From Rhodoferax sp. PAMC 29310 (GTDB lineage Bacteria; Pseudomonadota; Gammaproteobacteria; Burkholderiales; Burkholderiaceae_C), in assembly GCF_017948265.1 (NCBI RefSeq), contig NZ_CP072852.1, positions 1,798,001 to 1,862,000 on the forward strand: a stretch of DNA of 64,000 nt. The letters are read 5' to 3'. The notes under the pieces were generated by a model. It was not told where the DNA came from. It did no database searches and saw only the letters and a program-made list of their open reading frames with translations. Positions within the stretch are counted from its first letter, which is position 1. Each line of letters starts with the position of its first letter. Made by a program: the position numbers and the translations under genes. This document shows, in pieces, positions 45,268 to 54,366 of this stretch.

Positions 45268-45871
45268 GCACTACACGGCGGTTCATGCCGTGGGGCGCCG
45301 TCATTTGGCGCTTACCCACCCCAAGCTCTTCAGCCATGGGGTGGATTTCTCGAACCTGACTTCATTACCCGGGATAGAACACGTCGATGACGTGTTCATC
45401 GCCCTCGGAACCACGATCAAGGTGGCCGGGAGTGAAGCGGCATTTCGAGCCGTTGACTTTGACGCCGTCTTGGCTGTCGCACGCGCGGCTCGCCAAGCGG
45501 GCGCCCGCAAGCTGGGCGTCGTCAGCGCCATGGGTGCCAACCCTGACTCCACCGTGTTTTACAACCGAGTCAAGGGAGAGATGGAAGCCGCCCTTCGAGC
45601 ACTCCAATTTCCCGTTTTGGTAATTGCCCGCCCGTCCCTTCTGACTGGGGATCGAGCCGCACTGAACCAAGTCAAACGACCCGGTGAGCAGTTGGGCAGC
45701 TTGGCCATGCGCTTATTGAAACCCCTGATTCCTCTGAACTACCAGGCCATTCCCGCCAGACAAGTGGGACAGGCCCTGCTGGAAGCGGTCAGAGGCACGC
45801 AAAACGGCGCCCGCGTTCTGCTCTCCGGTGACCTATGGGACGGCTCCAAGCCCACTTGGCCCACAAGGTAG
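45200..45871 (+). CDS. NAD(P)-binding Rossmann-fold oxidoreductase/epimerase-like protein
   Basis: About 223 residues. [20 protein letters not shown] is the N-terminal dinucleotide-binding motif (GxxGxxG), followed by [40 protein letters not shown] (YxxxK-like) and [12 protein letters not shown]. It belongs to the atypical SDR / NAD(P)H-binding group. The fold demands that the protein start just before VALVAG, i.e. at GTG 45200 or TTG 45206, inside the coding sequence of the rhlE Gly-rich tail (overlap 62-68 bases, +1 frame). GGAG at 45193-45196 may serve as ribosome site, best spaced for TTG 45206. Substrate unknown. Confidence 0.85.
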   Translation: MALVAGATGLVGQAVLAGLLTDKHYTAVHAVGRRHLALTHPKLFSHGVDFSNLTSLPGIEHVDDVFIALGTTIKVAGSEAAFRAVDFDAVLAVARAARQAGARKLGVVSAMGANPDSTVFYNRVKGEMEAALRALQFPVLVIARPSLLTGDRAALNQVKRPGEQLGSLAMRLLKPLIPLNYQAIPARQVGQALLEAVRGTQNGARVLLSGDLWDGSKPTWPTR

Positions 45872-45896
45872 GCACGTATGCGCCACAATGCGGCGC

Positions 45897-46310
45897 ATGA
45901 GATTTCTACACACCATGCTGCGCGTCGGCAACCTTCAACGCTCGATTGACTTCTACACCGAGGTGCTCGGTATGAAACTTTTGCGTACTTCTGAGAACAC
46001 CGAGTACAAGTACACCCTCGCGTTTGTCGGCTACGCCAGCAACCCGGAACAAGCCGAACTAGAACTCACCTACAACTGGGGCGTCGAATCCTACGACTTG
46101 GGCTCGGCGTATGGTCACATCGCCTTAGGTGTGCCTAACGCCTATGCAGCCTGCGACAAGATCAAGGCCGCGGGCGGCAATGTCACCCGTGACGCAGGAC
46201 CTGTCAAAGGCGGCACCACCGTCATCGCGTTTGTTACCGACCCTGACGGCTACAAAATTGAATTGATTCAGCGCACCGAGGATGGCGCCGGCGGCGGACT
46301 GAACGCCTGA
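45897..46310 (+). CDS. gloA: Lactoylglutathione lyase (glyoxalase I)
   Basis: 137 residues; converts the methylglyoxal-glutathione adduct to S-lactoylglutathione. All four metal ligands sit at the positions known from E. coli GloA: His5 (RFLHTML), Glu56 (ELELTYN), His74 (YGHIAL) and Glu122 (KIELIQR), so it is probably the Ni-dependent type. ATG 45897 gives the canonical [10 protein letters not shown] start; the open frame upstream to 45828 is not family-like. It lies 25 bases after the Rossmann-fold gene and ends at a strong terminator. Confidence 0.96.
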   Translation: MRFLHTMLRVGNLQRSIDFYTEVLGMKLLRTSENTEYKYTLAFVGYASNPEQAELELTYNWGVESYDLGSAYGHIALGVPNAYAACDKIKAAGGNVTRDAGPVKGGTTVIAFVTDPDGYKIELIQRTEDGAGGGLNA

Positions 46311-46320
46311 TCAAAGACAA

Positions 46321-46347
46321 AAAAACCGGGGCCAAGCCCCGGTTTTG
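46321..46347. terminator. Terminator between gloA and eda
   Basis: AAAACCGGGGC (46322-46332) pairs with GCCCCGGTTTT (46336-46346) around CAA. The A and T runs on each side allow termination on both strands. Confidence 0.9.
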
Positions 46348-46399
46348 CTATTGATTAAGTAGCTATTTACGCAAGACCTACAAGGGCCATAGCCCTATT
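46345..46399 (+). repeat. Short dispersed repeat copy beside eda
   Basis: TGCTATTGATTAAGTAGCTA then TTTACGCAAGACCTACAAGG and GCCATAGCCC is the longest copy of the repeat in this window. It fills the space between the gloA terminator and eda and supplies the eda stop codon (46395-46397). Confidence 0.55.
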
Positions 46400-47027
46400 T
46401 CTTTAGTAAACGAGTGGCTGCTGCCAGTTCAGTGATCAATGCCCAGTCGCCCTTAATCATGGCCTCTGCCGGCACCAGCCAGGATCCGCCCACACACACC
46501 ACATTCGGCAGAGCCAGCAAATCCGGTGCGTTCTGAAGGGTGACGCCACCGGTGGGGCAAAACTTGACATCAAAGAACGGACCGCTCCAGGCTTTCAGCA
46601 TGGCAGGGCCGCCAGCTTGCATGGCGGGAAAGAACTTGAGCTCGGTGAATCCGTCTTCTTGCGCCATCATGATCTCGCTGCCCGTCGCCACACCAGGCAA
46701 CAAAGCCAGACCAGCATCTCGGCAGGCTTGACCCACGGCGGAGGTGTAACCAGGGCTCACGGCAAACTGGGCACCCGCCATTGCGGCCGCTTGGGCATCC
46801 GCTTTGCTGCGAACCGTGCCTGCGCCGACCACGGCCTCAGGCACTTCGCGGGCAATGGCTTCAATACATGCCAGCGCTTGAGGGGTGCGAAGTGTCACCT
46901 CCAACATGCGCACACCGCCGGCCAACAACGCCCGAGCCATTGGCACCGCGTGGGCAATGTCGTTCAGCACAATTACCGGGATCACGGGAGCGTCCTGCAT
47001 CACTTGCAAGGCAGTCAATCGGGTCAT
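46395..47027 (-). CDS. eda: 2-dehydro-3-deoxy-phosphogluconate (KDPG) aldolase
   Basis: 210 residues, a class I aldolase with a TIM barrel. The Schiff-base Lys lies in ELKFFPAMQAGGPAMLKA, the general base Glu in MLEVTLRTPQAL, and the phosphate-binding loop in FCPTGGVTLQNAPD. It cleaves KDPG to pyruvate and glyceraldehyde 3-phosphate, the last step of the Entner-Doudoroff pathway. It follows edd by 21 bases on the same strand. Confidence 0.96.
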   Translation of the reverse strand: MTRLTALQVMQDAPVIPVIVLNDIAHAVPMARALLAGGVRMLEVTLRTPQALACIEAIAREVPEAVVGAGTVRSKADAQAAAMAGAQFAVSPGYTSAVGQACRDAGLALLPGVATGSEIMMAQEDGFTELKFFPAMQAGGPAMLKAWSGPFFDVKFCPTGGVTLQNAPDLLALPNVVCVGGSWLVPAEAMIKGDWALITELAAATRLLKK

Positions 47028-47048
47028 ATCGTCTCTTTCTAGGGTTAA

Positions 47049-48869
47049 TCAAAGCCAGCTACAAGCACCTTGCTCGGCAGTCAGCGCACTGCGGCGCATA
47101 CCGGCAAAAAGCTCTCGGCCCATGCCGACACTGTTGTCCTCGCACAATTCGGCGGGCATCACCGCCAGTGGGCGAGCATTCCATTCTGCATCTGTGACGC
47201 GTACCGCCAAAGTGCCTGCATTGGCATCCAAACGGATGATGTCCCCATCACGCACCCGCGCCAAGGGTCCACCAGCCGCCGCCTCGGGTGAAAGGTGAAT
47301 GGCGGCTGGCACCTTGCCCGACGCGCCGCTCATGCGGCCATCGGTGACCAACGCGACTTTAAAACCCTTGCCCTGCAAGACCGCCAGGGGTGGTGTGAGT
47401 TTGTGAAGTTCCGGCATGCCATTGGCTTGAGGCCCTTGCCAGCGCACCACACAAATCACATCCTGATTCAATTCGTTGGCGTTAAAGGCGTGGTGCAACG
47501 CTTCCTGCGAGTCAAACACCCGGCAAGGGGCTTCGACCACATGCCGATCCTCCGGCACAGCCGACACCTTGATCACACCCCGACCGAGATTGCCCTGCAA
47601 CAATTTGAGCCCCCCAGTCGCGCTAAATGGTGCACTGGCAGGACGAACGACGGAGTCATCTTTGCTAACACCGGGATCAGTCCACTGCAGCATGCCGTTG
47701 GGCGCAGCAGCTGGAATGCCTGTGAACTCACGCAAACCGCCCGCGCGCACAGCCAACACATCGGCGTGCATCAAGCCCGCATCCAGCAATTCGCGGATCA
47801 CATAGCCAGGACCACCCGCCGCCTGAAATTGGTTCACGTCGGCGCTGCCGTTGGGGTAAACACGGCTGAGCAATGGCACCACATCAGACAATGCAGAGAA
47901 ATCATCCCAGTCAATCACGATGCCAGCGGCGCGTGCCACGGCCACCCAATGAATCAGGTGATTAGTGGAACCGCCAGTGGCCAGCAAAGCGACCATGGCA
48001 TTCACAATACAACGTTCGTCCACCACGTGGCCAATCGGCGCAAAGCGCTTGCCCTTGGTGATGTCGAGCACGGTGCGCACGGCTTCCCGAGTGAGCTCTT
48101 CCCGCACCGCTGCGCCAGGGTTGATGAACGCCGTACCCGGCACATGCAGACCCATCGCTTCGAGCAGCATTTGATTGCTGTTGGCGGTGCCGTAAAACGT
48201 GCAGGTGCCAGAGCTGTGGTAGGCCGCAGATTCTGCTTCCAGCAACTCTTCCCTGCCCACCAAGCCTTGTGCGGCCTTCTCACGAACCTTGGATTTTTCA
48301 TTGTTGGACAAACCCGAGGTCATGGGCCCGGCCGGGATGAACACGGTCGGCAGGTGGCCAAAATGCAGCGCGCCAATCAAGAGGCCGGGGACGATCTTGT
48401 CACACACACCCAACAACAACGCCGCGTCAAACACATCATGGCTGAGCGACACGGCCGTGGCCATGGCGATCACATCACGCGAAAACAAACTCAGCTCCAT
48501 GCCAGGGGTGCCTTGCGTGACGCCATCGCACATCGCTGGCACGCCACCGGCCACCTGCGCGGTGGCGCCGTGCTTGCGCGCTTCGTTCTTGATGATGTCC
48601 GGGTACTGCTGCATGGGTGCGTGGGCCGACAGTACGTCGTTGAAGGCCGTCACGATGCCGATATTGGGTGCGCGCTCGGCGACAACCCTCAGCTTGTCAT
48701 TGACGGGCAGTGCCGCAAACGCATGCGCGACATTGGCACAACCTAGGCGCTGCGCGCCAGGCGGTCGACTCGCCGTTTTCGCCAGCCTCTCCAGATAAGC
48801 GGTTCGTGTGGGGCGGCTGCGCTCCTGGATTCGCGCTGTGACTGTTTCTACAGTGGTGTGGAGTTTCAT
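47049..48869 (-). CDS. edd: Phosphogluconate dehydratase
   Basis: 606 residues, IlvD/Edd family. It dehydrates 6-phosphogluconate to KDPG with a [4Fe-4S] cluster. Cysteine-containing family segments are [36 protein letters not shown] and [40 protein letters not shown] at the N-terminus is Edd-specific and separates it from IlvD. It is the first gene of the edd-eda operon, and a HexR-like palindrome lies 10 bases before its start. Confidence 0.96.
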   Translation of the reverse strand: MKLHTTVETVTARIQERSRPTRTAYLERLAKTASRPPGAQRLGCANVAHAFAALPVNDKLRVVAERAPNIGIVTAFNDVLSAHAPMQQYPDIIKNEARKHGATAQVAGGVPAMCDGVTQGTPGMELSLFSRDVIAMATAVSLSHDVFDAALLLGVCDKIVPGLLIGALHFGHLPTVFIPAGPMTSGLSNNEKSKVREKAAQGLVGREELLEAESAAYHSSGTCTFYGTANSNQMLLEAMGLHVPGTAFINPGAAVREELTREAVRTVLDITKGKRFAPIGHVVDERCIVNAMVALLATGGSTNHLIHWVAVARAAGIVIDWDDFSALSDVVPLLSRVYPNGSADVNQFQAAGGPGYVIRELLDAGLMHADVLAVRAGGLREFTGIPAAAPNGMLQWTDPGVSKDDSVVRPASAPFSATGGLKLLQGNLGRGVIKVSAVPEDRHVVEAPCRVFDSQEALHHAFNANELNQDVICVVRWQGPQANGMPELHKLTPPLAVLQGKGFKVALVTDGRMSGASGKVPAAIHLSPEAAAGGPLARVRDGDIIRLDANAGTLAVRVTDAEWNARPLAVMPAELCEDNSVGMGRELFAGMRRSALTAEQGACSWL

Positions 48870-48876
48870 GATAAGT

Positions 48877-48893
48877 TGGTAACTAAATTACAA
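48877..48893. promoter_or_regulatory. HexR-like operator of the edd-eda operon
   Basis: GGTAACTAAATTACA (48878-48892) matches the HexR consensus I recall (TGTAATTAAATTACA) at 13 of 15 positions. HexR is an RpiR-type repressor of Entner-Doudoroff genes released by KDPG. TTGGTTACCAA (48945-48955) upstream is a second, weaker palindrome sharing TTGGTxAC. The 142-base region from 48870 to 49011 holds these and a terminator. Confidence 0.5.
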
Positions 48894-48957
48894 ACCTCAT
48901 GGTACTCCTGAAGCAGGGATATTTTGCCAATAGGGAGTAACGAGTTGGTTACCAAAA

Positions 48958-48987
48958 TTAAAAAGCCCGAACAGGTCGGGCTTTTTT
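48958..48987 (-). terminator. Terminator downstream of the OmpA-family gene
   Basis: AAAAGCCCGA (48961-48970) pairs with TCGGGCTTTT (48976-48985). Read leftwards from the OmpA-like gene the stem is followed by TTTTTAATTTTGG. Confidence 0.85.
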
Positions 48988-49011
48988 AAGAGATGCGGAC
49001 AAGCAGTTACC

Positions 49012-49503
49012 TTATTTGATACTGACTTCGACGCTGCGCGCTTGAGCGTTGTCGCCGTCAGCCAGGGTCTCTTCCGGCTTCATCAACTCAACTTTGTCAG
49101 CGGCCACACCCAAACCTTGTAATAAGTCACGAACGCCAAACGCGCGCTGTTTGGCCAACTCAGCGTTTTTTGCAGCATCACCCGTGGAGTCATGAAAGCC
49201 GCTCACGATAAGAGATTTACCTGCCATTACGGCCGAAATCGCGTCCACCACGGCTTCAGAAGCGCCAGCAGCCAGGTCTGAATTGCCGGAGGCAAAGTAG
49301 AACTTAACGACGCCACCTTCCACGATCACACGGGCACCATCGGCGGCGTCTGATACGGCTGCCTTCATAGGCAGGGTCACTGGCATGACCTTGTCGCCTT
49401 TCTTGCCCAGCCCAAAACCGACTGCCAACGCCACGGCCAAGACAACCACCGCACCCAAAATTCCAAATACAACCCCTTGGTTGTCATCACGCTGAGAAGA
49501 CAT
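49012..49503 (-). CDS. OmpA-family protein with N-terminal membrane helix
   Basis: 163 residues from MSSQRDDNQGVVFGILG. One membrane helix (about residues 11-32, GVVFGILGAVVVLAVALAVG) is followed by an OmpA-like peptidoglycan-binding domain: VVKFYFASGNSDLAA, LIVSGFHDSTGDAAKNAELA and KQRAFGVRDLLQGLGV. It is likely anchored in the inner membrane and faces the cell wall. The same frame is open back to 50289, but that extension lies opposite pdxH and is not family-like. GGGG upstream of 49503 may be the ribosome site. It is divergent from pdxH with 57 bases between. Confidence 0.88.
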   Translation of the reverse strand: MSSQRDDNQGVVFGILGAVVVLAVALAVGFGLGKKGDKVMPVTLPMKAAVSDAADGARVIVEGGVVKFYFASGNSDLAAGASEAVVDAISAVMAGKSLIVSGFHDSTGDAAKNAELAKQRAFGVRDLLQGLGVAADKVELMKPEETLADGDNAQARSVEVSIK

Positions 49504-49560
49504 TATTCGTCCCCCAATTGAAGAAGCCAGAATTGTACGAACGCCTTTTATACTGAGCCT

Positions 49561-50199
49561 ATGATCTCCATCGCTGACCTCCGAAAAAGCTACGAACGTG
49601 CCGAACTCAACGAGGACGCGTCCCCCCCCGATCCCATGGACCAGTTTGACAAGTGGATCAAAGAGGCGATCTCCTCTGAAGTGCCTGAGCCCAATGCCAT
49701 GACGCTGGCCACCGTGGCCAGCGATCTGCGCCCCAGTACCCGCGTCGTGCTGATCAAAGGCTACGACGAACGCGGCATCACCTGGTTCACCAATTACGAC
49801 AGCCGCAAAGGTCAGGAGTTGGCGGGTAACCCCTTCGCCGCCTTGCAATTTCACTGGGTGGAATTGGAACGGGTGGTGCGCATTGAAGGGCGGGTGGAAA
49901 AGGTCAGCGACAAGGAAAGCGACGAATACTTTCACAGCCGACCACTGGATTCCCGCATTGGCGCTTGGGCCTCGCCGCAGAGTCAGGTCATTTCGGGCCG
50001 GAGCGTGCTGGTCGCCAATGCCGCCAGATATGGCGCTCAATTCCTTCTGCAACCACCCCGCCCGCCGCACTGGGGAGGTTATCGCCTGGTCCCGGACAAC
50101 TGGCAGTTTTGGCAAGGTCGCAAAAGCCGCTTGCATGACCGCCTGCTCTACACGCTTACCACGGAAAAAAACTGGTTGCGCGAACGCCTTGCGCCCTAA
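49561..50199 (+). CDS. pdxH: Pyridoxamine 5'-phosphate oxidase
   Basis: 212 residues. It oxidises pyridoxine or pyridoxamine 5'-phosphate to pyridoxal phosphate with FMN. Family parts: [52 protein letters not shown], and the C-terminal [20 protein letters not shown] with the end WLRERLAP. Its stop overlaps the stop of the converging argP gene by 4 bases. Confidence 0.96.
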   Translation: MISIADLRKSYERAELNEDASPPDPMDQFDKWIKEAISSEVPEPNAMTLATVASDLRPSTRVVLIKGYDERGITWFTNYDSRKGQELAGNPFAALQFHWVELERVVRIEGRVEKVSDKESDEYFHSRPLDSRIGAWASPQSQVISGRSVLVANAARYGAQFLLQPPRPPHWGGYRLVPDNWQFWQGRKSRLHDRLLYTLTTEKNWLRERLAP

Positions 50200-51107
50200 A
50201 TTACGGCAATCAAGGCACGACTTGCCGCTTGCTTGACTGCGAGCGTCAACCGCTGCGCAGACGCGGGCTCTCGCTCCCAGTGGTGCCAATACAAAGAAAC
50301 ATCCACCGCGGATCCTGGCAGAATTTGAGCCAGCGGCAGCGGGCCGGCACGGTCTGTCAAATAGACGTCCGGCACCATGCCCCAGCCGAGACCGTGTTCC
50401 AAGGCACTCTCAAACGCATCAACCGCTGGTACAAAATGGCGCGGGTAGTGGGGAGAACTCAAGTTGAAGTGTTGCGCCAAGAAGGCATCCTGCAAAGCGT
50501 CTTTGCGGTTGAAAATGACTGCTGGCGTGGCCAATAAACGGTGCACCGACAGAGCGCCGCTTTGGGTATGACAGCTTTTGACCACCGCCGGGGATGCCAC
50601 GCAGCGGTATCGCATGACACCCAGCGACTCGGCCAGGCAGCCGCGCATGGGTTGAGCAAGCGCGCTGACGCAGCCCATCACATCACCGTGTTTCAAGGCG
50701 TCGTGGGTGTGATCCTGATCGTCAATCACCACGTCCAACAACAGATGGTGGCGCATCAGCGAACTGGCCAGCCCCGGCAAAAACCAACTGGTCAATGAGT
50801 CCGCATTCACTGCCACGCTCAAGGTTTGCCACAGTGCTTTGTCACCTGCCCCGCCGCCGCTTAATCCCGCCAGTAAATCCGACTCCATCAATCGAAGCTG
50901 TTTGATGTGGGCCAGCAGCACCTGGCCTGCCGGTGTGGCACGCACGGTTTTGCCGCGCACCAACAGGCGCTGACCCAGAGCCGACTCAAGGCCTTTGATG
51001 CGCAGCGACACCGCCGCCAGCGTGAGATTCAGTGCCTGTGCGGCAGGGCCAAATCCGCCGTATTCCAGCACGGCGGCCAAGGCATCGAGTTGTCGGGCGT
51101 CCAGCAT
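50196..51107 (-). CDS. argP: LysR-type regulator ArgP
   Basis: 303 residues. A winged helix-turn-helix spans residues 3-62 ([40 protein letters not shown]) and a LysR co-inducer domain follows. ArgP-type features are the [20 protein letters not shown] segment and the divergent lysE/argO neighbour. ArgP activates arginine/lysine export genes when arginine or lysine analogues are high. The 132-base space to argO should hold its binding site. Confidence 0.92.
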   Translation of the reverse strand: MLDARQLDALAAVLEYGGFGPAAQALNLTLAAVSLRIKGLESALGQRLLVRGKTVRATPAGQVLLAHIKQLRLMESDLLAGLSGGGAGDKALWQTLSVAVNADSLTSWFLPGLASSLMRHHLLLDVVIDDQDHTHDALKHGDVMGCVSALAQPMRGCLAESLGVMRYRCVASPAVVKSCHTQSGALSVHRLLATPAVIFNRKDALQDAFLAQHFNLSSPHYPRHFVPAVDAFESALEHGLGWGMVPDVYLTDRAGPLPLAQILPGSAVDVSLYWHHWEREPASAQRLTLAVKQAASRALIAVI

Positions 51108-51239
51108 GGCAAATTTACTTAGTTAAATATTTTTTATGTATTACTAGTTTAATTTAGTTAGATTCAATAAGAAGACGATTCGCGGCACACTGCGTTTCGT
51201 CTTGATTTATTTCTCATTCTTTGATTCACCGAGCTTCAC

Positions 51240-51899
51240 ATGCTGAGTTTCTCCCCTGCCTTTGCCTTCGCCCCCGCCTTCAATGCCGGCCTGCTGCTCA
51301 GCCTGTCGCTCATCATGGCGCTGGGCCCGCAAAACGCCCATGTCATGCGCATGGGGCTGCGCGGCCAACATGTGTGGCTGACAGTCGCGGTGTGCATCGT
51401 CTCAGACGTGCTGCTGATTGGCTTGGGCGTGCTGGGAATTGCCTATGTGGGCGGAATGTCCGAGGGCGTGCGTGTGGGTCTGGTGCTGGCTGGCATTGCC
51501 TTTTTGATTTACTACGGTGCGCAAGCATTTGTGCGCTGCCGCAATGGGGAATCGGGCGCGCTGCCCGACATCCAGGTTGATCACTCTGCTGGGCGCATAA
51601 CCCGTCGCCAAGCCACAGCCTCAGCGCTCGCCTTTGGCTGGCTCAATCCGCACGCCTGGCTGGACACCGCCGTACTGATTGGCACCGCCTCCATCGCCTG
51701 GGGCACGCCCGGCAACGCCGTTTTTGGCCTGGGCGCGGCGGCAGGCTCGGTGATCTGGTTTTTGGGCTTGGGCCTGAGCCTGTTCTGGCTGGGGCAGCGT
51801 CTGCGCTCGCCCCAGGTCTGGCGCGTGCTTGACGGGCTGGTGGCCCTGATGATGTGGGGAACGGCCCTGACGCTGGGCTGGGGTCTACTCGGTCTGTGA
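51240..51899 (+). CDS. argO: LysE/ArgO family amino acid exporter
   Basis: 219 residues, about six membrane helices. MALGPQNAHVMRMGLRGQHV and ALAFGWLNPHAWLDTAVLIG are the LysE/ArgO signatures. Exports basic amino acids (arginine, lysine) out of the cytoplasm. Divergent from argP, its likely activator. A small hairpin follows the stop. Confidence 0.93.
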   Translation: MLSFSPAFAFAPAFNAGLLLSLSLIMALGPQNAHVMRMGLRGQHVWLTVAVCIVSDVLLIGLGVLGIAYVGGMSEGVRVGLVLAGIAFLIYYGAQAFVRCRNGESGALPDIQVDHSAGRITRRQATASALAFGWLNPHAWLDTAVLIGTASIAWGTPGNAVFGLGAAAGSVIWFLGLGLSLFWLGQRLRSPQVWRVLDGLVALMMWGTALTLGWGLLGL

Positions 51900-51903
51900 T
51901 TCA

Positions 51904-51923
51904 AGGCGCCATTTGAGGCGCCT
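51904..51923 (+). terminator. Hairpin after argO
   Basis: AGGCGCC (51904-51910) pairs perfectly with GGCGCCT (51917-51923) around ATTTGA. There is no T-run after it, so termination strength is unclear. Confidence 0.5.
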
Positions 51924-51992
51924 GTGAAATTATCCAGATGCGATCCTGATCTGATGTGGATGAAAACTTATCCGCCTCTGTAAGATCGATTT

Positions 51993-52367
51993 ATGACAAC
52001 TGCACTTCCACTGAATGCGAAAGTACGCTTTACGCAAGAGCGATTATCCGTCTTGACGCCGCGTGACCGACAAGGTTTGGCTGGGCGTGTCGGCGTGATT
52101 CAAACTGATGGCAATCTCAATCGCAAACCGACGGTCTATTTTTCAGCCGACGAAACCCGTCTGGACATTCGCCTGTTTCGGGTCGACCCACGGCACCTTG
52201 AACTGGTTGAAAGTCCGCCCCAAGCTGAGCAGGAGCCCACTCAGGACGATGACGCAACAGATTCCACCCCCACCAAGGAGGTTGATAAAACTGCTGCCGC
52301 GCAAGCCTCGGAGCCTGAGGGTGGCGGGAAACTCTCGCAAAGTGAGATGGATGATCTGTTTGGCTAG
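51993..52367 (+). CDS. Small protein with a FliM/FliN-like C-terminal tail, function unknown
   Basis: 124 residues. The N-terminal 75 residues look like a small beta barrel (VRFTQERLSVLTPRDRQGLA, GRVGVIQTDGNLNRKPTVYF), possibly KOW- or SH3-like. An acidic, Ser/Thr/Pro-rich linker follows, and the end is KLSQSEMDDLFG. That end resembles the LSQDEIDALL peptide at the N-termini of FliM and FliN-type switch proteins. No flagellar gene is nearby. I do not recognise the family; codon use and a clean frame support a real gene. Confidence 0.65.
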   Translation: MTTALPLNAKVRFTQERLSVLTPRDRQGLAGRVGVIQTDGNLNRKPTVYFSADETRLDIRLFRVDPRHLELVESPPQAEQEPTQDDDATDSTPTKEVDKTAAAQASEPEGGGKLSQSEMDDLFG

Positions 52368-52407
52368 CAGCAACACCATAGGCGAAAATTTGAAAGCAGG
52401 CTCCTGA

Positions 52408-53193
52408 CTACCCAGCCACAGACACCTGGGCCAAACCCGCATCCACAATCAGGTTCTGACCCGTGATGCCGTCGCTGTCGTCGGCCGCCAGAAAGAGCGT
52501 CGAGCGCGCCACATGGGCGCTGTCCAGGCGGAACTTGAGGCATTGCAGGTCAATGAACTTTTGGTCCTCTTCCGGGTTGCGCCACAGCGCGGTTTGGCGC
52601 TCTGTCACGATGGCACCAGGCACCAGTGCGTTCACGCGAATGGCGTCCACACCCAACTCACGCGCCAGCGTCCGAGTCATGCCCGAGATGGCGGCCTTGC
52701 TGGCGGTGTAGCCAATCAGGTTCGGGCGGCCGCGCATCCACGAGATACTGCCCATATTGATAACCGAGCCACCGACCTTGGCCTCGCGAAGTTGCCTTGC
52801 CACAGTTTGTGTGGCAAACACTTGGTGCCGCAAATTCAAATTCAGGCAGTTGTCCCAGTACTCGGGCGTCAGTTCGTCCAGCGAGTGGCGGTCATCCCGG
52901 CCCGCGTTGTTGACTAGCACGCGAATGGGGCCCCAAGCGGTTCCCACGCGGGTTAAATAGGCCTGCAAGGCGGGAATGTCTCGCACATCGCAGGCTTCAT
53001 ACATCAACTGCGTGTGCCCAGCCTGGTTCAGCTCGTCAATCAGGGCTTTGCCACCATCGGGCTTGGTGCCGCAAAAAGCGACACGGCTGCCCTGCGCGGC
53101 AAAAGCGCGAACCAACTCGGCACCAATGCCGGATGAGCCGCCAGAGATAAAAACAACGCGATCGCGCAGTGAAGGGTAAGGGGTGTAACTCAT
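52408..53193 (-). CDS. Short-chain dehydrogenase/reductase, probable sugar dehydrogenase
   Basis: 261 residues. Cofactor motif FISGGSSGIGAELV, NNAGRDD, catalytic Ser in INMGSISWM and YxxxK in GYTASKAAISGMTRTLAREL; PGAIVTERQ follows. Classical SDR. As last gene of the sugar-acid operon it may oxidise the sugar at C1 or a later intermediate. The start MSYTPYPSLRDRV (53193) is preferred over the TTG two codons earlier. It starts 21 bases after the Gfo/Idh/MocA stop. Confidence 0.9.
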   Translation of the reverse strand: MSYTPYPSLRDRVVFISGGSSGIGAELVRAFAAQGSRVAFCGTKPDGGKALIDELNQAGHTQLMYEACDVRDIPALQAYLTRVGTAWGPIRVLVNNAGRDDRHSLDELTPEYWDNCLNLNLRHQVFATQTVARQLREAKVGGSVINMGSISWMRGRPNLIGYTASKAAISGMTRTLARELGVDAIRVNALVPGAIVTERQTALWRNPEEDQKFIDLQCLKFRLDSAHVARSTLFLAADDSDGITGQNLIVDAGLAQVSVAG

Positions 53194-53214
53194 GAGCAAT
53201 TCAAAAATATTCAG

Positions 53215-54327
53215 TTACCAGCCGGCGGGCAGCACTTCGCTCAGGGCCACTGCGCGCCCTTCGGCAATGCTCAGGTGGGCGGCCACACCCGTGGCCACAC
53301 TGCGGAGCCCGTCTTCCAGCGAAACTTCGGGTGGCAGGCCGTTGCGCAGCGCGTGGGCAAACTTTTCATGTTCAATGAACGATGCCCCAAAGTGCTGACC
53401 GGGGTATTTGATGTTGGTGTCCCACACCCGGCGCACTGATACACCTTTGCCGCTGCCGGAGGGCTCGCCCCAGACTTTGCGCGTTCCCCAGTCCTCACGG
53501 CGGCCGTAGCGCAGCGTCAAAGACGGCAACAGAGACTCCAGCTTGCCTTCGTTGCCCACCACACTGATGTGCTCGTTATCGACCGAGTTTTCAGCAAACA
53601 TGCACAAATCCAGCATCGCGCGGGCACCGCTGGGGTACTCCACGATGACAAAGGCACTGTCCAGAATGTCTGGCGTGCGTTCGTCGTAACGCTCGTCCAA
53701 ATGATTGACGCGTTGGCCCCCTGAGGCGAAGACGCGCACCGGGTGCTCACCCAACACAAAGTCCATCAGGTTGAAGTAGTGGCAGCACTTCTCCACCAGC
53801 GTGCCGCCGGTGTTTTCGGTGAATCGGTTCCAGTCATCAACCTTGGGGTAGAACGGCTCGCGGTGTTCACGAATGCTGACCTGATGAATCTGCCCTACCG
53901 CGCCGGCATGGGCCATGCGCACCATCTCGGCCACAGGCGGCATGTAGCGGTACTCCTGCGCCACCCACACGAGGGCCTTGCGGCCTTTGGCCAACTCGAC
54001 CAGCTCATGACAATCTTGCACACGGGTGCACAAAGGCTTTTCCGCCAGGATGTGAAGATCGGTCGCCAGCGCTGCCCGCAATATTTCGACATGGGTGAAA
54101 TTGGGCGTGGCAATGACCACGGCGTCACACAAGCCGCTGCTCAGCAAATCGGCGTAGTTCTCAAACACGGCCGGGGCCGGGTCCAGCAAGGCCACCGCCT
54201 GTTCACGGCTTTTTTCATTGGTGTCGGCCAAGGCCGTCACCGTCGTGCCGGACATGGCCCGGATGTTCTCGATGTGTTCTCGGCCCATGCTGCCGCAACC
54301 AATAATGCCGTAGCGAATTTTTTTCAT
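53215..54327 (-). CDS. Gfo/Idh/MocA family oxidoreductase
   Basis: 370 residues. N-terminal Rossmann fold with YGIIGCGSMGREHIENI, then the EKP motif in LAEKPLCTRVQDC. The C-terminal Gfo/Idh/MocA domain includes EKCCHYFNLMDFVLGEHPVR, the HxxD-like histidine region of the family. It likely oxidises or reduces a sugar or inositol-type substrate with NAD(P). Its place after the permeases makes it a candidate for the first dehydrogenase step of the pathway. Confidence 0.92.
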   Translation of the reverse strand: MKKIRYGIIGCGSMGREHIENIRAMSGTTVTALADTNEKSREQAVALLDPAPAVFENYADLLSSGLCDAVVIATPNFTHVEILRAALATDLHILAEKPLCTRVQDCHELVELAKGRKALVWVAQEYRYMPPVAEMVRMAHAGAVGQIHQVSIREHREPFYPKVDDWNRFTENTGGTLVEKCCHYFNLMDFVLGEHPVRVFASGGQRVNHLDERYDERTPDILDSAFVIVEYPSGARAMLDLCMFAENSVDNEHISVVGNEGKLESLLPSLTLRYGRREDWGTRKVWGEPSGSGKGVSVRRVWDTNIKYPGQHFGASFIEHEKFAHALRNGLPPEVSLEDGLRSVATGVAAHLSIAEGRAVALSEVLPAGW

Positions 54328-54366
54328 GATGAATGAATTAGAAAAACCAGAGAAACTAGAAAAACG

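Noticed and set aside
49504-50289. Long minus-strand extension of the OmpA-like frame
   Set aside because: It lies opposite pdxH, which is certain, and has no OmpA-family or other recognisable content; the real start is 49503.
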